DNA from: Lacticaseibacillus daqingensis
GTDB lineage: Bacteria; Bacillota; Bacilli; Lactobacillales; Lactobacillaceae
Direction of reading: 5' to 3'
DNA length: 64,000 nucleotides
NCBI RefSeq assembly: GCF_003946115.1
Contig: NZ_RHOH01000002.1
Location: forward strand, 372,001-436,000
In this document: in pieces, positions 1-7,819 of the stretch
Numbering within the stretch: position 1 is the stretch's first letter
Layout of the letters: every line of letters begins with the position of its first letter
The notes under the pieces: generated by a model
Told to the model about the DNA's origin: nothing
What the model saw: the letters and a program-made list of their open reading frames with translations, nothing else
The model's database searches: none
Translations under genes and position numbers: made by a program

Positions 1-89
1 CCGAGGTCGTTTTTGGTGTGGCGCAGGCCGGCGTTGAGCCCGTCGGTGTAGTAACCCTTGGGCCAAAGCAGTGTGTTGGTTTCGTTCAT
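1..89 (-). CDS. argJ: ArgJ, glutamate N-acetyltransferase (5' end only)
   Basis: Only the first 29 codons are in the window; the gene continues off the left edge. The N-terminus reads WPKGYYTDGLNAGLRHTK, the pattern that opens ArgJ proteins (WP-x-G-(F/Y), then a Gly-rich H/AGL and K-x-DL). ArgJ transfers the acetyl group between acetylornithine and glutamate in the cyclic arginine pathway. The ATG at 89-87 is preceded by a GGAGG Shine-Dalgarno (complement of 96-100) that overlaps the argC stop codon, so argC and argJ are translated from one message in the usual argCJ order. The identity is inferred from the N-terminus plus position after argC; the catalytic Thr region is outside the window. 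Confidence 0.82.
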   Translation of the reverse strand, partial: MNETNTLLWPKGYYTDGLNAGLRHTKNDL

Positions 90-99
90 GAGGCGCCTC

Positions 100-1131
100 C
101 TAAGGCAGTGTGACCGTGGTGGGAAGCCCTGCCGTTGGGGCAAAGCCAAAGAATTGATTGAAGTTTTGGAGCGCCTGGCCCCCTGCCCCTTTGATCAGGT
201 TATCGATGACACTGACCACCATTAGGCACTGGGTGGCCGGGTTATAGACGGCCCCGATGGCGCAGTAGTTGGCGCCGACAACGGTTTTCAGGGTCGGCAT
301 CGTTTCGCCGAGATACTGCACCCAAGGCTGATTGGCGTAAGTGGTCGTGAAGGCCTGGTCGACTTGCGCCGCTTGGGCCGGCGTGCAGGTCAGATAACAG
401 GTGCTCATCAGGCCGCGGGTCACCGGTAGCAGCGTGGTGCTGAACTGTAGCGCCTTGATCGTTGGATCCCACGCTTGAAGCTGTTGCAACATCTCGGGGA
501 GGTGTTGATGTTGGTTGAGTTTGTAGAGCTGCAGGTTTTCATCGGTGACGCTGAAGTGCGTTGCCGTGCTCAGCGATTTGCCTGCGCCGGACGTCCCGGA
601 CATGGCGTGCACAATGATGCGTGCCGGGTCGATCAGGTGCTGCTGCACCAGTGGGGCCAGGGCCAGTAGTGTGGCGGTCGCATAGCACCCCGGGTTCGCC
701 ACGTAGGCATGCCCTGCCGCAGAGCCGAACTCCGCCAACCCGTAGTAGGCCGAAGCCAACGCCTCGGCGGGCGCGGCGGGCTGGTGGTACCAGGCGGTGT
801 AAGCCGCAGGGTCTTTGAGCCGAAAGTCGCCCGACAAGTCGATAACGGGAAACTGAGCGGCCAGATACGGCGCGGCTAATTGGCGCGTGACCCCGGCTGA
901 GGTGGCGAAAAAGACGGCCTCGGTGGTGGCCATGATCCGGGTTGCGGAATAAGGTTGCACCATGGCGTCAGGGGTCAAGAACCCCAACGGTGGCACCAGC
1001 GTGGCTAACGGTGTCGGGGTGGTCAGGTTGTGCCCGTAGAGAGTCACCGCTTTGATGGCGGGGTGACTGAGGAGCATCTGGTAAAGCGTCATCCCGGAGT
1101 AGCCGGTGACGCCGATCAATGCGACTTGCAT
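100..1131 (-). CDS. argC: ArgC, N-acetyl-gamma-glutamyl-phosphate reductase
   Basis: A 343-residue protein of normal family length. It reduces N-acetylglutamyl phosphate to the semialdehyde with NADPH, the third step of arginine synthesis. Visible signatures are the N-terminal dinucleotide-binding loop GVTGYSG (residues 7-13) and the catalytic cysteine in NPGCYAT (Cys149). The ATG has a GAGG Shine-Dalgarno about 8 nt upstream. It is the first gene of a leftward arg operon (argJ follows after 10 nt) and is divergent from carA at 1332, the arginine-linked carbamoyl-phosphate synthase, so both directions can share one arginine-responsive control region. No truncation or unusual residue seen. Confidence 0.97.
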   Translation of the reverse strand: MQVALIGVTGYSGMTLYQMLLSHPAIKAVTLYGHNLTTPTPLATLVPPLGFLTPDAMVQPYSATRIMATTEAVFFATSAGVTRQLAAPYLAAQFPVIDLSGDFRLKDPAAYTAWYHQPAAPAEALASAYYGLAEFGSAAGHAYVANPGCYATATLLALAPLVQQHLIDPARIIVHAMSGTSGAGKSLSTATHFSVTDENLQLYKLNQHQHLPEMLQQLQAWDPTIKALQFSTTLLPVTRGLMSTCYLTCTPAQAAQVDQAFTTTYANQPWVQYLGETMPTLKTVVGANYCAIGAVYNPATQCLMVVSVIDNLIKGAGGQALQNFNQFFGFAPTAGLPTTVTLP

Positions 1132-1254
1132 GCGATCGCCTCATTTCATGTGTTGAGAGAAGCTTACAACTCGGCCTTTAGAAACACAAGCAAAAAATAC
1201 TAAATATGCACAAAAAATCCGATTATTCAGAATTTTTCCGTGAAAAATCCGACA

Positions 1255-1260
1255 ATTATA
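1255..1260 (-). promoter_or_regulatory. Candidate argC -10 box
   Basis: The complement reads TATAAT, a perfect -10, about 120 nt upstream of argC. No good -35 lies 17 nt upstream, so activity would need help from an activator or an atypical -35. The box lies just outside the -35 of the divergent carA promoter, so the two promoters overlap. Tentative. Confidence 0.4.
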
Positions 1261-1268
1261 CATAATAG

Positions 1269-1297
1269 TTGACATTTTAATCATGATGCCGTTTACT
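1269..1297 (+). promoter_or_regulatory. carA (arginine-type) promoter
   Basis: Consensus -35 TTGACA (1269-1274), 17-nt spacer, -10 TTTACT (1292-1297). Predicted start of transcription near 1304, giving a leader of under 30 nt, so control is expected at initiation rather than by a riboswitch or attenuator. Confidence 0.75.
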
Positions 1298-1315
1298 GAA
1301 TGAAACCCCATTCAG
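1296..1315. promoter_or_regulatory. Inverted repeat, possible ArgR-type operator
   Basis: CTGAATG (1296-1302) and CATTCAG (1309-1315) form a perfect 7-bp inverted repeat with a 6-nt spacer, starting in the -10 box and covering the predicted +1 of carA. The TGAAT/ATTCA half-sites resemble ARG boxes, but the 8-nt distance between them is wider than the usual 4, so assignment to ArgR is an inference. Confidence 0.5.
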
Positions 1316-1331
1316 AATCGAGATGGCCACA

Positions 1332-2396
1332 ATGGAAAAGTATCTCTACTTAGAAGACGGCACGTGCTGGCGCGGCACGGCTTGCGGTGCACCGGGTGCA
1401 GTCGCCGGTGAGCTGGTGTTCAACACCAGCATGGTGGGCTATCAGGAAGCGCTGACGGATCCCTCATACACGGGCCAGCTGTTGACGTTTACCTTCCCCA
1501 TCATCGGCACTTACGGTGTCTTGCCTGACCGTAACCAAAGCACGGCCAGCGGCTGTCAGGCCGTGATCTTGCATACACTTGAGGCCACCCCGGGGCCAAC
1601 CGGCGTGACGCTTGACGCCTTTCTGCAAGCGCGCAACGTGCCTGGCATTGTGGGTGTCGATACGCGGGCGCTCACGCAGCGGATTCGCGCACACAGTCCG
1701 CTCAAGGCCCTCCTTTTGGATGCGCCCCTGACGGCCGCGTTCGCGCCTGTCTATGCACGGCTGACTGCTGCGGCCAAAGAACCGGTGCGCCCGCTACGAC
1801 TGGCCCAGCCCGGGGGGCATCCCCATGTCGTGGTGGTGGACTTTGGCGCCAAAGCTGGCATTATCGCCCAGCTGGAAGCGCACGGCTGTGCCGTCTCCGT
1901 GGTCCCGCCGACCACGTCACTGGCGCAAATCACGGCGCTTCGGCCCGATGGTATTTTGCTGTCCAATGGGCCCGGTGATCCAGCGGCGATGCCGACCGTG
2001 CTGCCGCTGATTCGCGCCTTGCAGCAGCGTTACCCGCTGGTTGGCATCTGCCTGGGGCACCAGCTCCTCGCACTGGCTAACGGGGCGCGCACCGCCCCGC
2101 TGCAGTTTGGTCACCGGGGGCTCAACCACCCAGTCACACTCCTTGCCAGTGGGCAAACCATCATGACCAGCCAGAACCATGGCTACACGGTGGTGCCAGC
2201 CTCGCTGGCACAGACCCCGCTGGTGGTGACTGCCGTAGAGGCCAACGACCACACCATTGAGGGCCTCGCCCACAAGACGCGCCCGGTGTTTTCGGTGCAG
2301 TATCATCCGGAAGCGGCGCCGGGCCCGGCGGAAGCACGGCCCTTTTTTGACCAGTTCGTTCAGCTGATGGAAGTGCGGGTGACACGTCATGCCTAA
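1332..2396 (+). CDS. carA: Carbamoyl-phosphate synthase small subunit, arginine-type
   Basis: Glutaminase subunit (354 residues) that hydrolyses glutamine and channels ammonia to CarB. The N-terminal CarA domain is followed by a class I glutamine amidotransferase domain with the nucleophile in GICLGHQ (about residue 240) and the His-x-Glu pair in QYHPEAAPG near the C-terminus. The start at 1332 (MEKYLYLEDGT) is preferred because it aligns with the paralogue at 16542 ([11 protein letters not shown]); an in-frame ATG at 1323 is the alternative, and neither has a strong Shine-Dalgarno. Its placement divergent from argC, separate from the complete pyr operon that carries its own carA, points to the arginine-dedicated enzyme described in Lactobacillus plantarum. 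The stop overlaps the carB start by 8 nt. Confidence 0.94.
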   Translation: MEKYLYLEDGTCWRGTACGAPGAVAGELVFNTSMVGYQEALTDPSYTGQLLTFTFPIIGTYGVLPDRNQSTASGCQAVILHTLEATPGPTGVTLDAFLQARNVPGIVGVDTRALTQRIRAHSPLKALLLDAPLTAAFAPVYARLTAAAKEPVRPLRLAQPGGHPHVVVVDFGAKAGIIAQLEAHGCAVSVVPPTTSLAQITALRPDGILLSNGPGDPAAMPTVLPLIRALQQRYPLVGICLGHQLLALANGARTAPLQFGHRGLNHPVTLLASGQTIMTSQNHGYTVVPASLAQTPLVVTAVEANDHTIEGLAHKTRPVFSVQYHPEAAPGPAEARPFFDQFVQLMEVRVTRHA

Positions 2397-5300
2397 GGAT
2401 CAAAGCATTCATAAAATCATGGTGATCGGGTCCGGCCCGATCGTGATCGGACAGGCCGCGGAGTTTGATTACTCTGGGAGCCAAGCCTGTTTAAGTCTGC
2501 GCGAGGAAGGGTACCAAGTCGTCTTGGTCAACTCCAACCCGGCGACCATCATGACGGACCCTGAGATCGCCGATGCGGTTTACTTGGAGCCCCTCACTGT
2601 GCCGTCACTGACGCGGATCATCGCGACTGAGCACCCGGATGCCCTGTTACCGACGCTGGGGGGCCAGACCGGGCTGAACCTCGCCAAGGCCTTAGATGCG
2701 GCCGGTGTCTTAGCCCAGTACCACGTGCGGCTCTTGGGCACGAGCCTGGCCACCATTGAACAGGCGGAGGACCGCGAGGCCTTTCGCCAGCTGATGCACC
2801 AGCTGCATCAACCGGTGCCGGCCAGCCGCACCGTTCACACGGTTGAGGCGGCGCTGGCGTTTGCTGCGACTGCCGGCTACCCCGTGATCGTTCGCCCGGC
2901 TTACACCCTGGGCGGGTTCGGCGGGGGCATTGCCGCCGATGCGGCGGCGTTAACGACGATCTGTGACCGGGGGTTACGGCAGTCCCCCATTACCGAGTGC
3001 TTGATCGAAAAAAGCATTGCGGGGATGAAGGAAATTGAGTTTGAGGTGATGCGCGACGCCACAGGTACGGCCATTGCCGTGTGCTGCATGGAAAACTTGG
3101 ATCCAGTGGGCCTCCACACGGGCGATTCAATGGTGGTGGCCCCGGCACTGACGCTGGATGAGGTCACCTACCAGCGTTTGCGCACAGCGAGTTTGGCAAT
3201 TGTGGCCGCGCTGGACATTCGCGGCGGCTGTAACGTGCAACTCGCCCAGGCGCCTGACTCTGACGCGTATGCGGTGATCGAGGTCAACCCCCGGGTCAGT
3301 CGCTCGTCTGCCTTGGCCAGCAAGGCGACCGGTTACCCGATCGCTAAGATCGCTGCCAAGATCGCGGTGGGCCTCAGCTTGGCGGAGATTCAAAACCCGG
3401 TGACGGCCACTACCTTTGCAGCGTTTGAACCCGCCTTGGATTACGTGGTCGTCAAGCTTCCGCGCCTCCCCTTCGACAAATTTCCCACGGCTGAGCGCAC
3501 ACTGGGCACTCAGATGAAGGCGACCGGTGAGGTGATGGGCATTGGCACCACCTTCGAGGAGGCCCTGCTCAAGGCGATCGCCTCGTTGGCCAGCGACCCG
3601 CAGGCGCAGGCCACCCTGCTGCCGACGCCGGAACCCACGGGTGCTGCGCTGATGCAGGCGCTGCGCCAGCCGACCGAGCAGCGGCTGTTCGCCATTTTTG
3701 CGGCGGTTCACCAAGGCTGGACGGTGGCGCAGGTGGCCGCCGAAACGCACATCCCGGCGTTTTTCTTGGGCAAACTCGCGGGCATCTGGGCGCGCTTGGC
3801 GGCCCTGAAGCAGACCCCGATGACCGCTGCGGCGGTTCAGGCGGCGCAGCGCTTCGGTTTCACTCAGGCGATGCTGGCCGCCGCCTGGGCGCAACCACTG
3901 GCGGCGGTCGCGGCTCTTGCACTGCCGCCGAGCTATCAGATGGTGGACACCTGTGCCGGTGAATTTGCCAGTGCCACGCCATACTTTTACAGTACGCACT
4001 ATCCTAGCGCCAACGAGAGCCAACCGCTGGGCCACAGCGTACTGGTGATCGGGTCGGGCCCCATTCGCATCGGGCAAGGGGTCGAGTTTGATTACACCAC
4101 GGTGCATTGCGTCCAGGCGCTTCAGGCGATGGGCTACCACGCCATTATCATCAACAACAACCCGGAGACGGTGTCCACGGATTTCTCGGTGTCCGACCGC
4201 CTTTACTTTGAGCCCCTGACGCCGGAACACGTGCTGGCGGTGGCGGCGTTAGAGCGGCCACTTGGGGCGATCGTCCAGTTCGGGGGGCAAACGGCGATCA
4301 ACCTGACGGAAGCCTTAGTGGCAGGCGGGGTACCGATTCTGGGCACCGACCTGGCCGGGATCCGGCAAACGGAGGACCGGGCCGCCTTTGCCGCCCTGCT
4401 CAAGTCGCTGGCGATCGCCCAGCCCGCCGGGGCGACGGCAACGGATCGCGATTCCGCCACCCAAATTGCGAAAGCGGTGGGTTACCCGGTGATGGTGCGC
4501 CCAAGCTTCGTGCTCGGCGGGCGGGCGATGGCGGTTGTGCAGGCGCCGGCCGACCTGGCGGCCTATGTGCAAACCGCCATTGACGCCGCGCCGCACCAAC
4601 CCATTTTGATCGATCACGCCGTGCGCGGCCTGGAGTGTGAGGTGGACCTGCTCAGTGACGGTCAGCAGGTCTTTATCCCGGGCATCATGGAACACGTGGA
4701 AGGCGCTGGGGTCCACTCAGGGGACTCCCTAGCCGTGATGCCGCCACAGCACCTGACAGCCGCGCAGCAGGCGACGATTCGGGCCATCGCCACCAAGATC
4801 GGCTTGGCGGTGCAGGCGAAGGGCATGATGAACGTGCAATTCGTTGTGGCCGAGCAAGTGTACGTGATCGATGTGAATCCGCGTGCCAGCCGCACCGTCC
4901 CCTTCATGAGCAAAGTGACCGGCTACCCGCTCGCGAAGCTTGCCACACGCCTGGCCCTTGGCGAACCGTTAGCGGCCCTCGGCTTACCTACCGGTGACCT
5001 GCCGGTGCCCACGCAGGTGGCGGTCAAGGCCCCGGTCTTCTCCTTTGCCAAGCTGCCCGGCTTGCCCACGGCACTGGCGCCAGAGATGAAGTCGACCGGT
5101 GAAACAATCGGGATCGCGCCAACTTACGCGGCGGCGATGCAAAAAGCGTTGGTGGACAGCTACCACCTGACGGTCCCCCAAGCGGGTCAAACGGTTCTGC
5201 TGGACGCCACGGCCGCCGCCGCGCCGGCGGTGCAGCAGGCACTGGGGACTTGGGGGTTGCGCGGCGTGACCGCGCGTGCGCAGGCGAAGGACTGCTGGGC

Positions 5301-5424
5301 CGTTGTCAACACGGCGACGACGCAAACCACCAGTTCGCCGCTCAACGATTACGCCCTCACCCATGGGTTGCCGCTGGTGACCGCTACCGACACGCTGTTG
5401 GGCGTCTTGGCCGCCTTGCAATAA
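2389..5424 (+). CDS. carB: Carbamoyl-phosphate synthase large subunit, arginine-type
   Basis: Synthetase subunit of 1011 residues that makes carbamoyl phosphate from bicarbonate, ammonia and two ATP. Two homologous ATP-grasp halves are clear: each begins with a VIGSGP-(I)-x-IGQ motif (near residues 11 and 551) and contains an EVNPR/DVNPR metal-binding motif. The C-terminal MGS-like allosteric domain is odd: it is about 48 residues shorter than in the paralogue at 12285-15464, and the phosphate-binding TTGTAKAL stretch of that paralogue has no counterpart. This fits an enzyme freed from UMP control, as expected for an arginine-dedicated synthase (inference). The ATG sits in ATGCCTAA, overlapping the carA stop. 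Confidence 0.94.
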   Translation: MPKDQSIHKIMVIGSGPIVIGQAAEFDYSGSQACLSLREEGYQVVLVNSNPATIMTDPEIADAVYLEPLTVPSLTRIIATEHPDALLPTLGGQTGLNLAKALDAAGVLAQYHVRLLGTSLATIEQAEDREAFRQLMHQLHQPVPASRTVHTVEAALAFAATAGYPVIVRPAYTLGGFGGGIAADAAALTTICDRGLRQSPITECLIEKSIAGMKEIEFEVMRDATGTAIAVCCMENLDPVGLHTGDSMVVAPALTLDEVTYQRLRTASLAIVAALDIRGGCNVQLAQAPDSDAYAVIEVNPRVSRSSALASKATGYPIAKIAAKIAVGLSLAEIQNPVTATTFAAFEPALDYVVVKLPRLPFDKFPTAERTLGTQMKATGEVMGIGTTFEEALLKAIASLASDPQAQATLLPTPEPTGAALMQALRQPTEQRLFAIFAAVHQGWTVAQVAAETHIPAFFLGKLAGIWARLAALKQTPMTAAAVQAAQRFGFTQAMLAAAWAQPLAAVAALALPPSYQMVDTCAGEFASATPYFYSTHYPSANESQPLGHSVLVIGSGPIRIGQGVEFDYTTVHCVQALQAMGYHAIIINNNPETVSTDFSVSDRLYFEPLTPEHVLAVAALERPLGAIVQFGGQTAINLTEALVAGGVPILGTDLAGIRQTEDRAAFAALLKSLAIAQPAGATATDRDSATQIAKAVGYPVMVRPSFVLGGRAMAVVQAPADLAAYVQTAIDAAPHQPILIDHAVRGLECEVDLLSDGQQVFIPGIMEHVEGAGVHSGDSLAVMPPQHLTAAQQATIRAIATKIGLAVQAKGMMNVQFVVAEQVYVIDVNPRASRTVPFMSKVTGYPLAKLATRLALGEPLAALGLPTGDLPVPTQVAVKAPVFSFAKLPGLPTALAPEMKSTGETIGIAPTYAAAMQKALVDSYHLTVPQAGQTVLLDATAAAAPAVQQALGTWGLRGVTARAQAKDCWAVVNTATTQTTSSPLNDYALTHGLPLVTATDTLLGVLAALQ

Positions 5425-5429
5425 CCAAC

Positions 5430-5470
5430 AAAATCGCCCCGTCTGCAAATGCTGCAGGCGGGGCGATTTT
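5430..5470. terminator. Bidirectional terminator between carB and the GNAT gene
   Basis: AAAATCGCCCC pairs with GGGGCGATTTT, and an inner CTGCA/TGCAG extends the stem. The A-run on the left and T-run on the right make it work for the rightward carAB and for the leftward genes ending at 5480. Confidence 0.85.
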
Positions 5471-5479
5471 GGGGTGGGG

Positions 5480-6319
5480 TTAAAACACAAGGGTGTAAGC
5501 GGCCAGCTCAGGTCCCTCAACCGGCGGAAAGTAGCGGGCGATCTGCATCGCAAACGGGTCGGTGTCGTCAAATTCCCCGTTCAGCCGCTGGTAGCTCCCC
5601 GCCAGTGCGCTAAGCGTCTGCGGGGCCAGATGCGCGAGCGCGGCTGCGTCTTGCCCCCAGGCGTAGCCGAAGTCGACGCTAGTGGCGTCGTTGGTGTAAA
5701 CCAGGCAGTAAGCCATCAGGGTCTGCGCGTGCACCAGTGCCACGGGCACATCGGGCACCAGGTCGCGCAGCATCAGGCTGGGCCAGTTGCTTGGTGCAGT
5801 GGCCGCGGCTGGATTGACCTGGTGCGCGGCGGTGTAGGCGGCAAATGTCTGCGTGAGTAGTTGCGCCTGAAGGGCCGGGGTCTGGCGAATGGTGGCGGCA
5901 CTGACCAGTTGCATCCCCGCGGGTAGCGCCGCCTCGGGCAAGGTCCCCGCCGCAAGCATGAGCGTCGGCATGAAGGTCGTGCGCACGCGCCGCAACCCGC
6001 GCGACAGCAGCGCAGCCAGCAGTGGCGTGAGCGGCCGGTCCGTGCTGAGGATCACCCCACGGAAGCTGGTGGCCTTCGCGTGCGTCACCACCGTGCTGAT
6101 CAGCGCATCGGCCAGCGCGGCGGGGGCGTAGGTGGTCCCCGCCGCGGTCAAGCCAAAGTCAAAATGGAGCAGCGTGGGGTGCAGCGCGTTGCGCCACACC
6201 GTGACGAGGGCGAGTGGCATTGGGTCTGCCAGTACCCAGGCCGGCCCGCGGTGCGTGCGGAGATCAGCGGGTGCCGCGGTCAGGGGCACCGATTGCAAAG
6301 AAGTTGCCGTGATTTGCAT
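5480..6319 (-). CDS. GNAT-like acetyltransferase, substrate unknown
   Basis: A 279-residue Ala-rich soluble protein without signal peptide or membrane segment. The C-terminal half (a region with LVHAQTLMAYCLVY, followed by an acidic-aromatic stretch and a helix-rich end) looks like the beta-strand/pyrophosphate-loop part of a GNAT fold, but the acetyl-CoA motif is weak, so the family call is tentative and no substrate can be named. The start ATG has a strong AGGAGGGG Shine-Dalgarno. It is the last gene of a leftward run NUDIX-HAD-GNAT, 18 nt after the HAD gene, and ends at the shared terminator at 5430-5470. Confidence 0.6.
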   Translation of the reverse strand: MQITATSLQSVPLTAAPADLRTHRGPAWVLADPMPLALVTVWRNALHPTLLHFDFGLTAAGTTYAPAALADALISTVVTHAKATSFRGVILSTDRPLTPLLAALLSRGLRRVRTTFMPTLMLAAGTLPEAALPAGMQLVSAATIRQTPALQAQLLTQTFAAYTAAHQVNPAAATAPSNWPSLMLRDLVPDVPVALVHAQTLMAYCLVYTNDATSVDFGYAWGQDAAALAHLAPQTLSALAGSYQRLNGEFDDTDPFAMQIARYFPPVEGPELAAYTLVF

Positions 6320-6337
6320 GAGTCCCCTCCTTTGGCC

Positions 6338-7144
6338 CTAGCCGCGTTTGGCGGCGATGACTTGGTCTAAGACCTTGAGCACGCCGTAGTCCTCGTTGCT
6401 GGCGGTGCGATACTTAGCGTATTGCGCCATGCCGTTGGCGGCATTGGCCATCAGGTAACCGTGGCCCACTGTGGCCAGCATTTCCGCGTCATTGAACGTG
6501 TCGCCAAAGGCCATCATGTTCGCCAGCGGGATGTTCAGGTGCTGCCCGATCGCTTCGATCGCGTTGCCCTTGTTGACGCCTTGGGGCATGATGTCGATCC
6601 ACACCGGCCCGGAAACGGTCGCCGAAAAACGCGTACCGTAACGGGGTGCGATCGCCTGCTCGAAGGTCGCCTGGGCGTCGTCATTGGGCAGGTAGATGGT
6701 CACCTTGTCCGCTTCCCCCGCCCACTGGCTGGTGTCCGCGACGAACTCTAGGTTGTGGTAAAACTCCTGGTACACTGGCCCCAGCGCGCGGTCCGCTTCT
6801 TCCGCAATGGCGGCTTGTAGGCCGCACACCAAGGGGCGCCCATCGGTATGGCCCTTGATGAAGGCGGCCATGTCCTGATAGTCCGCCACGTCCAGTAACG
6901 TTTTGTGCAAAATCTGCCCGCGGTGGGAGATGACCGCCCCGTTGTCAGCGATCAGCGTCAGCTGGTTCTTGTGGCGCGGAAACAGGTTGGCCAGTGTGTA
7001 CAGGGGCCGGCCGCTGGCGATGGCAAACTGCACCCCTAAGTCTTCCAGGGTGTCCAGGTAGTCGTCAAAGTGTGGCGGTAGCGTCCCCGCCTCTGTCAGC
7101 AGCGTGTGGTCCATATCGGTGGCAATGAATTGAATGTTTTTCAA
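6338..7144 (-). CDS. Cof-type HAD-IIB phosphatase
   Basis: A 268-residue haloacid dehalogenase-type sugar/nucleotide phosphatase. The N-terminal nucleophile motif is DMDHTLL (Asp-x-Asp), the second motif is the Ser/Thr of AIASGRP, and the C-terminal acidic motif is FGDTFNDAEML, with the type IIB cap between them. Cytosolic; the substrate cannot be read from sequence, as this class is promiscuous. The TTG at 7144 is chosen as start: a GAAGGG Shine-Dalgarno lies about 7 nt upstream and overlaps the stop of the NUDIX gene, and the resulting N-terminus (LKNIQFIATDMDHT) has the usual spacing to the first motif. A TTG at 7174 would add ten unconserved residues. Confidence 0.9.
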   Translation of the reverse strand: MKNIQFIATDMDHTLLTEAGTLPPHFDDYLDTLEDLGVQFAIASGRPLYTLANLFPRHKNQLTLIADNGAVISHRGQILHKTLLDVADYQDMAAFIKGHTDGRPLVCGLQAAIAEEADRALGPVYQEFYHNLEFVADTSQWAGEADKVTIYLPNDDAQATFEQAIAPRYGTRFSATVSGPVWIDIMPQGVNKGNAIEAIGQHLNIPLANMMAFGDTFNDAEMLATVGHGYLMANAANGMAQYAKYRTASNEDYGVLKVLDQVIAAKRG

Positions 7145-7155
7145 GCGGGATCCCT

Positions 7156-7719
7156 TCAGCTTTCCTGGCGGCAAAAGGCCATGTAGTAACTCAGCGCACT
7201 CACGCTTTGGGCGCTGGTGATGCGACCGTCCTTCACGGCCGCGATAACGGTTGGCAGCGGCACCAGCTGGGCGGTGACGAACTCGTCTTGATCAAAATGG
7301 GTGGCGGTGCGCTGGGTCGGGTCGATGGTGGCGAGCATCAGGTGGACCAGCTCATCGGTCATCCCTTCGCTGGAGTGGACCGCACACAGCGGCGTCAGGG
7401 TCTGCACTGCGTAGCCGGTTTCCTCGACCAGCTCGCGCTTGGCAGCAGCCAGCGGGGTTTCCCCCGGATTGATCAGCCCGGCCGGTAGCGCAAAGGACTC
7501 GCGGTTGACGCCAACGCGGTATTCGCGGTTGACGATCACCTGGTCGTCTGGCGTGATGGCAAGAATCGCCACTGCCGGGGCGTGGTGGATCAGGTCCCGC
7601 TCGACGCGCAGGCCGTCGGGGGTGTCGATGGTTTGCTTCGCCACGGTGAAAATCGGTCCCGTGTAAACGGGCCGGCTGGCTAGGATGCGGCCAGGCGTGT
7701 GGGATGCGGTCAGAAACAT
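7156..7719 (-). CDS. NUDIX hydrolase, ADP-ribose pyrophosphatase type
   Basis: A 187-residue NUDIX protein. The NUDIX box is intact: G-x5-E-x7-REL-x-EE-x-G from GLINPGE to EETGY. An upstream stretch with PAVAILAI and a downstream acidic segment resemble ADP-ribose pyrophosphatases of the NudF type, which hydrolyse ADP-ribose to AMP and ribose 5-phosphate. The start MFLTASHTPGR is chosen because AAGGAAGG lies 7-8 nt upstream; the open frame extends far beyond it but the extra sequence has no family similarity. The next gene (HAD phosphatase) begins 11 nt downstream, suggesting a small clean-up operon for nucleotide-sugar by-products (inference). Confidence 0.9.
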   Translation of the reverse strand: MFLTASHTPGRILASRPVYTGPIFTVAKQTIDTPDGLRVERDLIHHAPAVAILAITPDDQVIVNREYRVGVNRESFALPAGLINPGETPLAAAKRELVEETGYAVQTLTPLCAVHSSEGMTDELVHLMLATIDPTQRTATHFDQDEFVTAQLVPLPTVIAAVKDGRITSAQSVSALSYYMAFCRQES

Positions 7720-7819
7720 AGCAATGCCTTCCTTCTTCATGCTCATTGCCTTCCATGTTAGCAGACGGCACACAAAAACGCGACACCGATTGTGCGGCGC
7801 CGCGCGTGATTGCATCAAA

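Noticed and set aside
3127-4230. Open frame of 367 codons on the minus strand inside the arginine-type carB
   Set aside because: Opposite an intact, conserved gene and rich in Arg/Gly/His as expected for an antisense frame in GC-rich DNA.
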